A DNA stretch of 64,000 nt from Planctomycetota bacterium (GTDB lineage: Bacteria > Planctomycetota > UBA1135 > GCA-002686595). Location: assembly GCA_016709875.1 (NCBI GenBank), contig JADJLZ010000021.1, forward strand, positions 31,834 to 95,833, written 5' to 3'. The position numbers and the translations under genes are program-made. The first letter of the stretch is position 1. The number at the start of each line of letters is the position of its first letter. This document shows positions 1-8,120 of this stretch, piece after piece. The notes beneath the pieces were generated by a model that did no database searches, was not told the DNA's origin, and saw nothing but the letters and a program-made list of their open reading frames with translations.

Positions 1-261
1 GGAGAGCGCGCAGAGCAGGTCGTGCTCGCGCGTGATGCGCCGCAGCGAGCCGATCGTCGCGATCAGGATCTCCTCGCGCGCATCCCGGCCGTAGAGGTCC
101 TGCAGCGTGCTCAGGCGGTCGACGCCGATCAGCAGGCACACGAGCGGCATGCCGTGGCGCTGGCTGCGCTCGAACTCGACGCGCATCAGCTGCTCGGTCT
201 CGGCCGGAGTGAACAGACCCCGGCCGGAATCGCGGGGTCGAATGTCCTGGAAAGGCGGCAT
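1..261 (-). CDS. GGDEF-domain protein, N-terminal part (cut by window edge)
   Basis: Only the first 87 codons are in the window; the gene runs off the left edge. The peptide begins MPPFQDIRPR and soon reads FTPAETEQLMRVEFERSQRH, then a hydrophobic strand (MPLVCLLIGVDRL) and a helix ending in REEILIATIGSLRRITREHD. This pattern is the start of a GGDEF (diguanylate cyclase-like) domain: an E-x-S-R-(H)-x-x-P-L helix/strand, the D of the metal site, and the conserved loop L-x-R-x-x-R-x-x-D. The GGDEF signature itself would lie beyond the edge, so catalytic competence cannot be judged. No sensor domain precedes it in the visible part. Confidence 0.7.
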   Translation of the reverse strand, partial: MPPFQDIRPRDSGRGLFTPAETEQLMRVEFERSQRHGMPLVCLLIGVDRLSTLQDLYGRDAREEILIATIGSLRRITREHDLLCALS

Positions 262-329
262 GGGTGCGCGAAAGCGAGCCTAACAGGGGAACCGCCCGCG
301 CCCCCTCTCGTCAACAGGCCTGCCGCGGC

Positions 330-1059
330 TCACCAGAGCCATCCCCCGGCCACCTCGAGGTCGGTGCCGGTCACGTACGAAGCTTCGGGCGAGAGCAGCC
401 AGGCCGCCGCGCGCGCCACCTCCGCTGGCGTGCCCGTGCGGCCCATCGGCACGCGCGCGGCGAGGCCCGGATCGGAGGTCGCCGGCGCCGCGTGCTCGTG
501 CGGGATCAGCCCGGGCGAGAGCATGTTGACGCGCACGCCGTGCGGCGCCTCCTCGAGCGCCCAGGAACGCACCAGGACGAGCAGCGCGCTCTTCGCGGCG
601 CTGTAGCCCGCGGCCTCGCGCCGTCCGCGCATGCCCTGCAGCCCTGCGGTACCGAAGAACAGCGCTGCCCCGCCCTGCCGGCGCAGCGCGGGCCGCGCCG
701 CGTCGAACATCGCCAGCGCGCTGCCGACGTTGTTCTCCCACAGCGCACGCATCGTCGCGATCGAGAGCTCCCTCGAGCTTGCCCGCGCGGAACTCGCCCA
801 CCGCGTGCACGAGGTAGTCCAGGCGCCCGTCGCGCTCGAGCACGGCCTCGATGCTCGCGCGCGCCTCCTCCTCGCGCTCGAGGTCGGCGCGGTGCACGCG
901 GCCGGGAAACTCGCGCTCCAGGCTCTGCGCCGCGTCGGCCGAACTGCGCCAGCCGACGTGCACGCGCATGCCGCGTCCGGCGAGCTCGCGCGCAGTGGCG
1001 AGCCCCAGGCCGCGGATCCCGCCGGAGACCAGGGCTACGGGAGCAGATTCCTTGTTCAC
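330..1059 (-). pseudogene. short-chain dehydrogenase/reductase, interrupted by a single-base frameshift
   Basis: Two overlapping frames together make one classical SDR of about 243 residues. The upstream frame (from 1059) carries the Rossmann start VALVSGGIRGLGLA (the TGxxxGIG-type NAD(P) loop) and DYLVHAVGEF. The downstream frame carries MRALWENNVGSAL, a YSAAK catalytic motif and a typical C-terminal AAWLLSPEASYVTGTDLEVAGG. The join falls at the CCC run at 770-772: removing one C restores an uninterrupted protein, and the span is 730 bases, one more than a multiple of three. The product resembles FabG-like 3-oxoacyl reductases, but the substrate is unknown. Either the gene is broken or the assembly has a one-base error. 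Confidence 0.8.
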
Positions 1060-1099
1060 GCGCGGCGAGCCTACGCTCTGCGCGTGCGCGGGAACAGGC

Positions 1100-1747
1100 C
1101 TACTCCAGCACGCCCAGGCGGCTGGGCGGCCAGATGCGCAGGTCCACCTTTCCGACCAGGTTCTCGCGCGGAACCTGCCCGAACTCCCGGCTGTCGGAGG
1201 AGTGCGGGCGGTTATCGCCCATCACGAAGTAGTGCTCGGAGGTCACGCGCACGACCATGTCGCCGCGCGGATCCGGCTCCGAGATGTAGGGCTCCTCGAT
1301 CACCTCGCCGTTGACCGAGACGAATCCGCCGCGGATCACGACCAGATCCCCCGGCAGGCCGATCACGCGCTTGATGTAGTCCAGGCGCGGGTCGAGCGGG
1401 TAGCGCAGCACGACGATGTCGCCGCGTTTCACCGGCTCGAGCAGGTACGAGAGGTGGTTGACCAGGATCCGGTCCCCGTCGTGAATGCCCGGCGACATCG
1501 AGCTCCCGCGCACGATCGAGAAGTTGAAGACCAGACCGTAGACGACCAGCAGCACCACCCCGACCTTGAGCGCGAGCAGCAGGCGCCGCAGCGCGCGCTC
1601 GGGACGTTCCTGGGCTTCGCGCTCGCGCAGTGGAAACTGTGCCGGCGCGGGCGGCGCAGACGCCGGCGGAGCGCTTTCGACGCCGGGCGCGAGCAGCGCT
1701 TGGCTGTGCGTGAGGAGGGAGTCCTGGTCGAGCGGGAGAGGGGACAT
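1100..1747 (-). CDS. lepB: signal peptidase I
   Basis: Membrane-bound serine endopeptidase that removes signal peptides from Sec-exported proteins. The 215-residue product has an N-terminal cytoplasmic tail rich in Pro/Ala, one membrane segment (about residues 56-74, LLLALKVGVVLLVVYGLVF), the box B motif SIVRGSSMSPGIHDGD with catalytic Ser83, RGDIVVLRYP (box C), YIKRVIGLPGD with general-base Lys126 (box D), and the box E motif GDNRPHSSDSREFG. The ATG at 1747 follows AGGTGG at 7 bases; the open frame continues upstream, but those residues look non-coding and would run into the divergent gene. It has one membrane span instead of the two in E. coli LepB, as in many non-proteobacterial enzymes. 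Confidence 0.95.
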   Translation of the reverse strand: MSPLPLDQDSLLTHSQALLAPGVESAPPASAPPAPAQFPLREREAQERPERALRRLLLALKVGVVLLVVYGLVFNFSIVRGSSMSPGIHDGDRILVNHLSYLLEPVKRGDIVVLRYPLDPRLDYIKRVIGLPGDLVVIRGGFVSVNGEVIEEPYISEPDPRGDMVVRVTSEHYFVMGDNRPHSSDSREFGQVPRENLVGKVDLRIWPPSRLGVLE

Positions 1748-1822
1748 GCCGCCCCCACCTATCGGGCCGGGGAGGACCGGGGGTTGAGGCGGGCCGGCCG
1801 CTCCGGATAGGGTTCGTGGAAC

Positions 1823-1828
1823 GGAGGT
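1823..1828 (+). promoter_or_regulatory. ribosome binding site that fixes a TTG start
   Basis: GGAGGT lies 7 bases before the TTG at 1836, an ideal Shine-Dalgarno sequence and spacing. No ATG or GTG follows before the export signal of the peptidase, so TTG is the likely start. Confidence 0.7.
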
Positions 1829-1835
1829 ACCCAGC

Positions 1836-3164
1836 TTGGATCCCGAAAACAGCGCCGCGACCCCCTTCTCCCCCCTCTCGCGGCGTTCCCTGATCGCCGC
1901 CGGGGCCCTGGGCGCCCTCGCCTGCTCCGCGCCGCGCGGCCGCACGCAGCTCGTGCCGGTCGCGGGAGCACCCGCCGCGCAGGCCGGCCTCGACGCGCTG
2001 CTCGGCGAGCTCAGCGACCAGCGCGGGAGCGTCGCGCCGATCCAGAAGAGCGCCTACGCGCGGCGCCGCGCGCGCTGTGGCAAGCTGCTCGCGGAGCTCG
2101 GCCTGGATGCGCTCCTGGTCGAGAGCGGCACGACGCTCGAGTGGCTCGCCGACGTGCGCTGGGGCCGCTCCGAGCGCCTCTTCGCGCTGGTCGTGCTCGC
2201 CGACGGCAGCCATTTCTGGATCGTGCCCGCCTTCGAAGCCGGGCGCGCGCGGCTCTCGATCGAGGCGCAAGGCGGGCCGGGCGGCGAGATCGTCGCCTGG
2301 GACGAGGACGTCTATCCGTTCCAGCCGCTCGCGTCGGCGCTCACGAGCCGCAAGGTCGAACGCCTCGCGATCGAGCCCTCGCTGCGCTACGGCTTCGTCG
2401 ATCGCCTCGCCGCACTCTTCGGGCGCGAGAAGCTCGTCAGCGGACAGCAGGTGCTCGTGCGCCTGCGCGGCGTGAAGGAACCCGAGGAGCTCGCGATCCT
2501 GCGCCGCGCGAGCGAGCTCACGCAACTCGCCGTGCGCACGCTCGCGCGCGGCGTCCATCCGGGCATGAAGGGCAGCGAGATCGGCACGTGGATGGCGCGC
2601 GCGCACCAGAAGCTGGGCATGAGCGGGCCCTGGTGCCTGCCGCTCGTCGGCGCGGCCGCGGCGCTGCCGCACGGCGATGCGAGCGACGAGCCGATCGGCG
2701 AAGGCTCGCTGATCCTGGTCGACACGGGAGCCACGCTGCACGGCTACGAGAGCGACACGACGCGCACCTGGGTCTTCGGCGGCAAGCCCACGGCCGAGAT
2801 CGAGCGCGCCTGGAACGCGGTGCGTGACGCGCAATGGAGAGCGTTCGAGACGATCCGGCCCGGCGCGCAGTGCCGCGCGGTGGACAAGGCCGCGCGCGCG
2901 CTATTCGTCGAGCGCGGATTCCCCGGCGATTATTCGGCCTTCACGCACCGCCTGGGACACGGGATCGGCATGGAGGGCCACGAGGACCCGTACTTCGACA
3001 GCGGCAGCGAGGTCGTGCTGCAGCCGGGCATGACGTTCTCGGACGAGCCGGGGTTGTACTTCGTCGGGAAGTTCGGCGTGCGCCTCGAGGACATCGTGCT
3101 CGTCACGGAGCACGGCGCGGACCACTTCGGGACGTGGCAGAAGGCGATCGGCGCTCCCGACTAG
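1836..3164 (+). CDS. secreted Xaa-Pro aminopeptidase-like M24 metallopeptidase
   Basis: The 442-residue protein starts with an export signal containing twin arginines (SRRSLIAAGALGALACS), compatible with Tat export and, at the LGALAC box, lipoprotein processing. Residues about 60-210 form a creatinase-N-like domain and about 215-440 a pita-bread M24 catalytic domain. The dinuclear metal ligands are visible: VDTGATLHGYESDTTRTW (two Asp), HRLGHGIGMEGHE (His), FSDEPGLY (Glu) and VRLEDIVLVT (Glu). M24 enzymes of this type cleave N-terminal Xaa-Pro bonds or dipeptides; the export signal suggests use on external or periplasmic peptides. The last four bases overlap the convergent transporter gene. 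Confidence 0.9.
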   Translation: MDPENSAATPFSPLSRRSLIAAGALGALACSAPRGRTQLVPVAGAPAAQAGLDALLGELSDQRGSVAPIQKSAYARRRARCGKLLAELGLDALLVESGTTLEWLADVRWGRSERLFALVVLADGSHFWIVPAFEAGRARLSIEAQGGPGGEIVAWDEDVYPFQPLASALTSRKVERLAIEPSLRYGFVDRLAALFGREKLVSGQQVLVRLRGVKEPEELAILRRASELTQLAVRTLARGVHPGMKGSEIGTWMARAHQKLGMSGPWCLPLVGAAAALPHGDASDEPIGEGSLILVDTGATLHGYESDTTRTWVFGGKPTAEIERAWNAVRDAQWRAFETIRPGAQCRAVDKAARALFVERGFPGDYSAFTHRLGHGIGMEGHEDPYFDSGSEVVLQPGMTFSDEPGLYFVGKFGVRLEDIVLVTEHGADHFGTWQKAIGAPD

Positions 3165-4090
3165 CTCCAGTACACGACGCCCGCGATCCCCGCGAAGCCG
3201 ACGACCGTCCCCAGCCACGCGAGCGCTCCATGCCGCTCGCCGAAGAACCTTCCGATCAGCAGCGTGAAGAGCGGTGCCGTCGAGCACAGGACCGCCGCGA
3301 TGCCCGGCTCGAGGCCGCGCAGCGCGTAGTGGAAGAGCGGCAGGCCGATCACCGAGTTCGCCACGATCGCGGGCAGCAGTGCGCGCAGCAGAGCGCGCTC
3401 GCGCAGCGGGCGCGAGAGCTCCGCGAAGGCGTGCTTCACGGGCACGACGCGCTCTTCGATCGGCGCGGCGAGGAACGCGCCGATCATCCCCGCGCCGACG
3501 CGCACCAGCGATCCGCCGAACAGCGCTCCGCTCGCGAGGCCGTGGTGGCCGATCACGACGTTGATCGAGTACGCCGCCGTCGCCACGAGCACCAGCGTCA
3601 GTCCGCGCCGGCGCTCGGCGCGCGCGTGCGGTGCGTTGTCGCCGGCCTCCACGAGCACGAGCAGCACGCCCACGAGCACGACCAGCATCGCGAGCACGAC
3701 GCCGCCCGAGAGCCGACTCCCAAAGAGCGCCAATGCGAGCAGCGCGGCCAGCGGCACTTGCAGCAGCACCACCATCGAGGCGCGCTGCACGCCCAGGCGC
3801 GGCAGCGCGGCGATGTAGAGCGTGTCGCCGATCGAGAAGCCGAGCAGGCCGCTGCCGATGAGCCAGGGGAGCGACTCGCGCGAGGGCAGCTCGGCGCCAT
3901 CGAGCACCCACAGAACACCGATCGCGAGCGCCGCGAGCGAGTTCTTGAACAGGTTCAGGGCGCCGGGCGAGGGCGGACGAACCCCGCCCTCGCGCCTCAG
4001 AAGGCGCCGGAAGAGCAGCGAGCTCAGCGCCCAGGTCGCCGCGGCACACAGCGCGGCGATCGCGGGCAGGAAGCGCTCAGGGAGCGACAC
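3161..4090 (-). CDS. DMT-superfamily (EamA) transporter
   Basis: The 309-residue integral membrane protein has about ten hydrophobic helices in two repeated halves, the EamA duplication. Typical family features are WALSSLLFRRLL at the start, the glycine-rich LLGFSIGDTLYIAAL helix, and the second-half LEPGIAAVLCSTAPLFTLLIGRFFGE followed by WLGTVVGFAGIAGVVYW. DMT proteins export or import metabolites such as amino acids; the substrate cannot be read from the sequence. The 3' end overlaps the convergent M24 peptidase gene by 4 bases, leaving no room for a terminator. Confidence 0.85.
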   Translation of the reverse strand: MSLPERFLPAIAALCAAATWALSSLLFRRLLRREGGVRPPSPGALNLFKNSLAALAIGVLWVLDGAELPSRESLPWLIGSGLLGFSIGDTLYIAALPRLGVQRASMVVLLQVPLAALLALALFGSRLSGGVVLAMLVVLVGVLLVLVEAGDNAPHARAERRRGLTLVLVATAAYSINVVIGHHGLASGALFGGSLVRVGAGMIGAFLAAPIEERVVPVKHAFAELSRPLRERALLRALLPAIVANSVIGLPLFHYALRGLEPGIAAVLCSTAPLFTLLIGRFFGERHGALAWLGTVVGFAGIAGVVYWS

Positions 4091-4115
4091 CGTGGAGAGG
4101 GCAGCGCCCTCGCGA

Positions 4116-4280
4116 TCACTTGCCCTGCAGCCTGCGGCTCTTGCTGTTCATCTCGGAACCCTTGCCGGCCAGCTTGGGGTTCTTGGCCTTCAGGATCGCG
4201 CGGCCCGAGCCCATGCCCATCTTCTTGGGACGGCGGCGGCCGGCGGTCGGACCGTAGGTCTTCACTTTGGACTTTGCCAC
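4116..4280 (-). CDS. small highly basic protein (54 residues), unknown function
   Basis: Translation from the GTG at 4280 gives a 54-residue protein that starts MAKSKVKTYGPTAGRRRPKK and ends LQGK. It has 17 Lys/Arg and a single acidic residue, with a GMGSGRAILKAKNPKLAGKG core. GAGGAG lies 6 bases before the GTG, so translation looks real. The composition resembles small ribosomal proteins or other RNA-binding proteins, but I do not recognise a family; it does not match bL34 or bL36. It is the only gene between two unrelated neighbours and is 25 bases upstream of the transporter on the same strand. Confidence 0.65.
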   Translation of the reverse strand: MAKSKVKTYGPTAGRRRPKKMGMGSGRAILKAKNPKLAGKGSEMNSKSRRLQGK

Positions 4281-4418
4281 GGAGTGCTCCTCGAGTGCTT
4301 TGGGGTCTCGTGGCGGGCCATCTGCGCGCCGACGGGGGCAAAGGTTGTACCCGAGGCTCGCTCGGGAGGCAAGTCCGCCCGAGGCGGTGCGAGCAGGCCG
4401 GGCGATAGGCTAGGCGGA

Positions 4419-5072
4419 GTGAATCTGAGCGTGCAAGACCTGCAGTCCTGCATCCGTCGCGGCGAGGGCGTGCGCCTGGAGTGGAAGCGCATCCTGCCGC
4501 GCGAGGAACGCGCCGCACGCACGCTGTGCGCCTTCGCCAACACGCGCGGCGGACTGCTGCTCGTGGGCGTCACCGACCGCGGCAAGGTGCACGGCGTGCA
4601 CCACCCCGAGGAGGTCTGCGCGACGCTGCTGCGCATCGCACGGCACAACATCGATCCCCCGCTCCCGCTCGAGCTCCAGGTGCTCGAGGTGGGCGGTCCG
4701 CGCATCGTGGCCTGCTCGGTGCCCTGGTCGAAGGACAGGCCGCACGCGCTGCTCGCCGAGGGCGGCGAGCGCCAGATTCTCGTGCGTGTGGGCTCCTCCA
4801 ATCAGCCCGCCGACGGCCCGACCTTGCGCGGGGTCAAGGCCGCGCGCCGTTCGACGCGCGGGCTCGGCGAGCTGGAGCGCAAGGTGCTCGAGTGGGTCAG
4901 CGCGCAGGCGCGCAGCTCGCAGCACCCCGGCGGAACCGCTAGCGTGGCACGCTTCGCGCAGAGCGCCAACGTCGGCGAAGCCCGCGCTCGGCGGAGCTTC
5001 GTCCGACTCGAGACCCTCGGCCTGCTCGTCGGCCACGGCGCCGGCCGCGCGCGCATCTACCACCCCGCATGA
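4419..5072 (+). CDS. AlbA_2 (Schlafen-type) DNA-binding-domain protein with C-terminal winged helix
   Basis: The 217-residue protein starts at a GTG. Residues about 10-125 match the AlbA_2 pattern: GEGVRLEWKRIL (the conserved E-x-K), CAFANTRGGLLLVGVTDRGKVHGV (the AFANTxGGxLLxGVxDxG signature) and a later QILVRVGSSNQPA (the R-x-G-S-x-N/T loop). The C-terminal region (about 145-215) looks like a winged helix: ELERKVLEWVSAQ, VARFAQSANVGEARARRSFVRLETLGLLV. Such proteins are usually nucleic-acid-binding regulators. It overlaps the ApaH-like phosphatase gene by the ATGA junction and so is translationally coupled to it. Confidence 0.8.
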   Translation: MNLSVQDLQSCIRRGEGVRLEWKRILPREERAARTLCAFANTRGGLLLVGVTDRGKVHGVHHPEEVCATLLRIARHNIDPPLPLELQVLEVGGPRIVACSVPWSKDRPHALLAEGGERQILVRVGSSNQPADGPTLRGVKAARRSTRGLGELERKVLEWVSAQARSSQHPGGTASVARFAQSANVGEARARRSFVRLETLGLLVGHGAGRARIYHPA

Positions 5073-5797
5073 GCACGCAACGCAGGATCTTCGTCGGCGA
5101 CATCCAGGGCTGCCGCGTGGAGCTCGAGCAGCTGCTCGAGCGCCTGCGCTTCGATCCCGCCGCAGATGTACTGCACCCCGTCGGCGATTTCGTGAACCGC
5201 GGGCCGGATTCGGCCGGCGTGCTGCGCGTGTGCCGCTCGCTCGGCGCGGGCGGTGTGCTCGGCAACCACGACATGCTGCTGCTGCGCGTCGCGCGCGGCG
5301 AGCGCGAATGGCGGCCGCGCGACACCGCCCAGGACGTGCTCGCCGCGCCGGATGGCGCGCAACTCCTCGACTGGCTCGGAGCGCGCCCGCTGGTGCGCGC
5401 CTTCGAAGACGTGCTCTGCGTGCACGCGGGGATCAACCCGGCCTGGAAGGACCCCGTCGCTGCGCTCGCACGCCTCGATCCGCTGCGCGAGGAGCAGGAC
5501 CTCTCGTTCGCGATCTCCGCGCGCTACTGCGACGCGCAGGGCGCGCGGCCGCCGAAGGACTGGCCCGCGCCCGCGCTCCCCTTCCGGCCCTGGCACGCGT
5601 TCTGGAGCGAGCGCGCGCGCGAGACGCGCACGGTCGTCTACGGCCACTGGGCGCGCGCCGGACTGAACCTGGGCCCGCGCGTGCGCGGCCTGGACTCCGG
5701 TTGCGTCTGGGGCGGCAAGCTCAGCGCCTGGATCGCCGAGGAGGACCGCATCGTGCAGGTGCCCGCGGCGCGCGCGTACGCGGACTACGAGGACTGA
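5069..5797 (+). CDS. ApaH-like metallophosphatase (symmetrical Ap4A hydrolase family)
   Basis: This 242-residue calcineurin-fold phosphoesterase carries all the metal motifs: FVGDIQGC (GDxxG form), HPVGDFVNRGPDS (GDxVxRGP), VLGNHDM (GNHD), a CVHAGI (HAGxxP-like) and VVYGHWAR (GHW). The layout and length are those of ApaH, which cleaves diadenosine tetraphosphate symmetrically to 2 ADP in the cytoplasm; related PrpA-type protein phosphatases share the motifs, so the substrate is not certain. It is coupled to the AlbA_2 gene upstream and its last 13 bases overlap the convergent oxidase gene. Confidence 0.85.
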   Translation: MSTQRRIFVGDIQGCRVELEQLLERLRFDPAADVLHPVGDFVNRGPDSAGVLRVCRSLGAGGVLGNHDMLLLRVARGEREWRPRDTAQDVLAAPDGAQLLDWLGARPLVRAFEDVLCVHAGINPAWKDPVAALARLDPLREEQDLSFAISARYCDAQGARPPKDWPAPALPFRPWHAFWSERARETRTVVYGHWARAGLNLGPRVRGLDSGCVWGGKLSAWIAEEDRIVQVPAARAYADYED

Positions 5798-7263
5798 GCG
5801 CCGAACTCGCCGAACAAGCGCTGCGAGAGCGCGGTCTGCAACAGGTTCTGCGGGTCGAGCTCGCGCTTCAAGGCGCGGAAGCGCGCGAGGTTCTCGGGCG
5901 GGAACATGCGCTGCGCCTGCGCGGGGGTGAGCGTCGAATCCTTGGCGAAGTAGAAGCGTCCGCCGGCATCGAGCACGCGCTCGGAGAGTTCTTCACAGTG
6001 TTTCCAGAGTTCTGCGCGTCGCTCGGGCGCGACCTTGAAGTCGAGCGCGAGGCTGTAGCCGTCGAGCGCGTGCGTGAGCCAGAACGGATCCGGCCGGTGG
6101 CGCTTCAACACGCCGAGGTAGGGCACGATGCGCGCGCGCTGGCAGCGCTCGAGGATCTCGCGGTAGAGCGCGGCGGCGCTCGCGCGCGGGGCGAACACCT
6201 GGTACTGGATCAGTCCGCGCTGCTGCGCGCGTCCGTAGGCGAACTTCCAGTTGGGAACGTAGTCGAGCAGGAAAGCGAAGGCGGCGTGCGCCTGGCGGTA
6301 CGGCCCCTTCCAGACCTCGAGTGCGCTGGAATGGAACTTGACCGCGTTGAGCAGGCGCATGCCCGCGTCGTTGTTGAGCAGGCGCAGCGCGCGCCAGGCC
6401 TCGGACTTGGGCACGCCAAAGACGGCGGCGGGCAGGTCCTGGTGCGCGAGCTGCAGCGTCTCTTCGGGATGCTCGTCCTCGCCCGGCTCGAGGTAGCGCG
6501 CCTCGTGGATCAGCCCGCGACCGAGGGCGCGGCCGCGTGCGAAGGCGTCGATCCAGGCGACGAGGTAGTCGCAGCGGTCGCGCTGCGATTCGAGGTGCTC
6601 GAGCGCGAACTCGAGGTTTGGCGCGCGCACGGCGCGCACCTCGAGCTCGCCCGAGTGCACCTTCTTCGTCTCGAGCTCGATGCGCGTGAAGACACCCAGC
6701 ATGCCGAAGCCGCCGATCGCGGCGTGGAAGAGCGCACTCTCGTGCTCACGGCTGGCCGTGCGCAGCTCTCCGTTGGGCAGCAGGATCTCGAACTCGCGAA
6801 TCGCGTCGCCGATCGTCCCGACCTCGTAGTTGTTCTTGCCGTGGATGTTCATCGAGGCCACGCCGCCGAGTGTCGGGAACATCGTCCCGGGCACGACGCG
6901 CGGCCACCAGCCGTCGGGCAGGATCGTGCGCCAGAGCTTCTCGATCGTGACGCCCGGTTCGCAGCTCGCGCGGCCGCGCGCGGGATCCCACTCGAGGATG
7001 CGGTCCATGCGCGAGAGGTCGAGCACGTCGCCTCCGGCCGACAGGCTCGCGTCGCCGTAGCTGCAGCCGGTTCCGCGCAGCGCGAGCCGCTGGCCCTCGG
7101 TTCGGGCGCGCGCGAGCAACGCGCGCAGTTCCTCGACGCTCGCCGGTCGCAGGACGCGCCGTCGCTCCCCCGCGCTCATGCCCCAGCCTTCGACGTACTC
7201 GAAGCTGCGCCGCGGCGCGGCGCGTGTCGGGAGGTCGAGGAGCTGGCGCAGGTTCGCGCTCAC
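5785..7263 (-). CDS. FAD-linked oxidase, DprE1-like
   Basis: The 492-residue protein is a vanillyl-alcohol-oxidase-fold flavoprotein. The FAD-binding half shows ALRGTGCSYGDASLS, FPTLGGVASMNIHGKNNYEVG and AAIGGFGMLGVFTRIEL. The IHGKN loop and overall length resemble decaprenylphosphoryl-ribose 2'-oxidase (DprE1); the C-terminal half (substrate domain) includes VPYLGVLKRHRPD and LALDFKV. It starts at a GTG whose last bases form the TGA stop of the upstream SDR (GTGA), so the two are coupled. With that SDR it probably performs a 2-epimerisation of a lipid-linked or nucleotide-linked sugar by oxidation then reduction. A plain sugar oxidase is the alternative. Confidence 0.8.
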   Translation of the reverse strand: MSANLRQLLDLPTRAAPRRSFEYVEGWGMSAGERRRVLRPASVEELRALLARARTEGQRLALRGTGCSYGDASLSAGGDVLDLSRMDRILEWDPARGRASCEPGVTIEKLWRTILPDGWWPRVVPGTMFPTLGGVASMNIHGKNNYEVGTIGDAIREFEILLPNGELRTASREHESALFHAAIGGFGMLGVFTRIELETKKVHSGELEVRAVRAPNLEFALEHLESQRDRCDYLVAWIDAFARGRALGRGLIHEARYLEPGEDEHPEETLQLAHQDLPAAVFGVPKSEAWRALRLLNNDAGMRLLNAVKFHSSALEVWKGPYRQAHAAFAFLLDYVPNWKFAYGRAQQRGLIQYQVFAPRASAAALYREILERCQRARIVPYLGVLKRHRPDPFWLTHALDGYSLALDFKVAPERRAELWKHCEELSERVLDAGGRFYFAKDSTLTPAQAQRMFPPENLARFRALKRELDPQNLLQTALSQRLFGEFGAQSS

Positions 7264-7994
7264 ACGTTCAGGTGGCGGAAGAGGAAGGAGGGAATACTGC
7301 GGATCGCCGTGCCGACGAGCCACCAGCGCCGCGGGACGAAGCGCTCGTTGGCGCGCGAGCGCGCCGCGGCGAGGATCGCGCGCGCGGCCTCGTCGGCCGA
7401 GACGAGCCAGAGCAGCTTGCCCATGCCCTGCGTCATCGCCGTGTCGACGAAGCCGGGCTTGATCGTGCACACGTGCACGCCCGACTCGGCCAGGCGGTTG
7501 CGCAGCGCCTCGAGGTAGGTGTTCATCGCCGCCTTGGTCGTGCCGTAGACCGGATTGCCTTTGCGGCCGCGCTCGCCGGCGATCGAGGAGATGCCCACGA
7601 TCGTGCCCGAGCGCTGCGTGCGGAAGAGACGCGCCGCTGCGTTGCACCAGGCGATGCAGCCGCCGAGGTTGACCGCGACCATCTCGAGATCCTTGGGCGT
7701 GTCGTACTCGTCGCGGCCGACCTTGGGCATCACCGCGGCGGCGTAGATCACCAGATCCAGGCCGCCGAGCTCGCGAACCAGGCCCTCGAAGAGCTCCGGT
7801 ACGGCGTCGAAATCCTTGGCGTCGTGCACGCGCGTGAGCGCGCCGCACTCCTTGGCGAGCGTCTCGAGCTCGCTCGCGCGGCGTGCGAGCGCAGCTACGC
7901 TCCAGCCCTCGGCAGAGAGCCTGCGCACGAGCGCGGCTCCGATTCCCGAGCTCGCGCCGACGACGATCGCCCGTCCCTGCGTATTCGTTTGCAT
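7260..7994 (-). CDS. SDR-family reductase, DprE2-like partner
   Basis: The 244-residue classical SDR has the cofactor loop VVGASSGIGAAL, the NAAA-like segment YAAAVMPK, the catalytic Ser in VGISSIAG and the YGTTK catalytic Tyr/Lys. The C terminus is basic and aromatic (RRWWLVGTAIRSIPSFLFRHLNV), as in DprE2-type proteins that sit near membranes. It is translationally coupled to the FAD oxidase, the same gene order logic as dprE1/dprE2 in actinobacteria, where DprE2 reduces the keto-sugar produced by DprE1. The substrate here is inferred only from that arrangement. Confidence 0.8.
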   Translation of the reverse strand: MQTNTQGRAIVVGASSGIGAALVRRLSAEGWSVAALARRASELETLAKECGALTRVHDAKDFDAVPELFEGLVRELGGLDLVIYAAAVMPKVGRDEYDTPKDLEMVAVNLGGCIAWCNAAARLFRTQRSGTIVGISSIAGERGRKGNPVYGTTKAAMNTYLEALRNRLAESGVHVCTIKPGFVDTAMTQGMGKLLWLVSADEAARAILAAARSRANERFVPRRWWLVGTAIRSIPSFLFRHLNV

Positions 7995-8111
7995 GCGTCC
8001 TTCGAGGATACGGGATCGAGCATCGGAGAGCCGAGGGCCATTCCTGAAGCGCGCCGCCTTGCTCCGGCGTGCACGGGCGGGTACATCGTCCTACCCGCAC
8101 CCCCTCGGATC

Positions 8112-8116
8112 GAGGT
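8112..8116 (+). promoter_or_regulatory. ribosome binding site supporting a TTG start
   Basis: GAGGT is placed 4 bases before the TTG at 8121, which is directly followed by a lipoprotein signal. The long open frame extends upstream over the divergent SDR gene, but that part is not coding. Confidence 0.5.
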
Positions 8117-8120
8117 CCCC

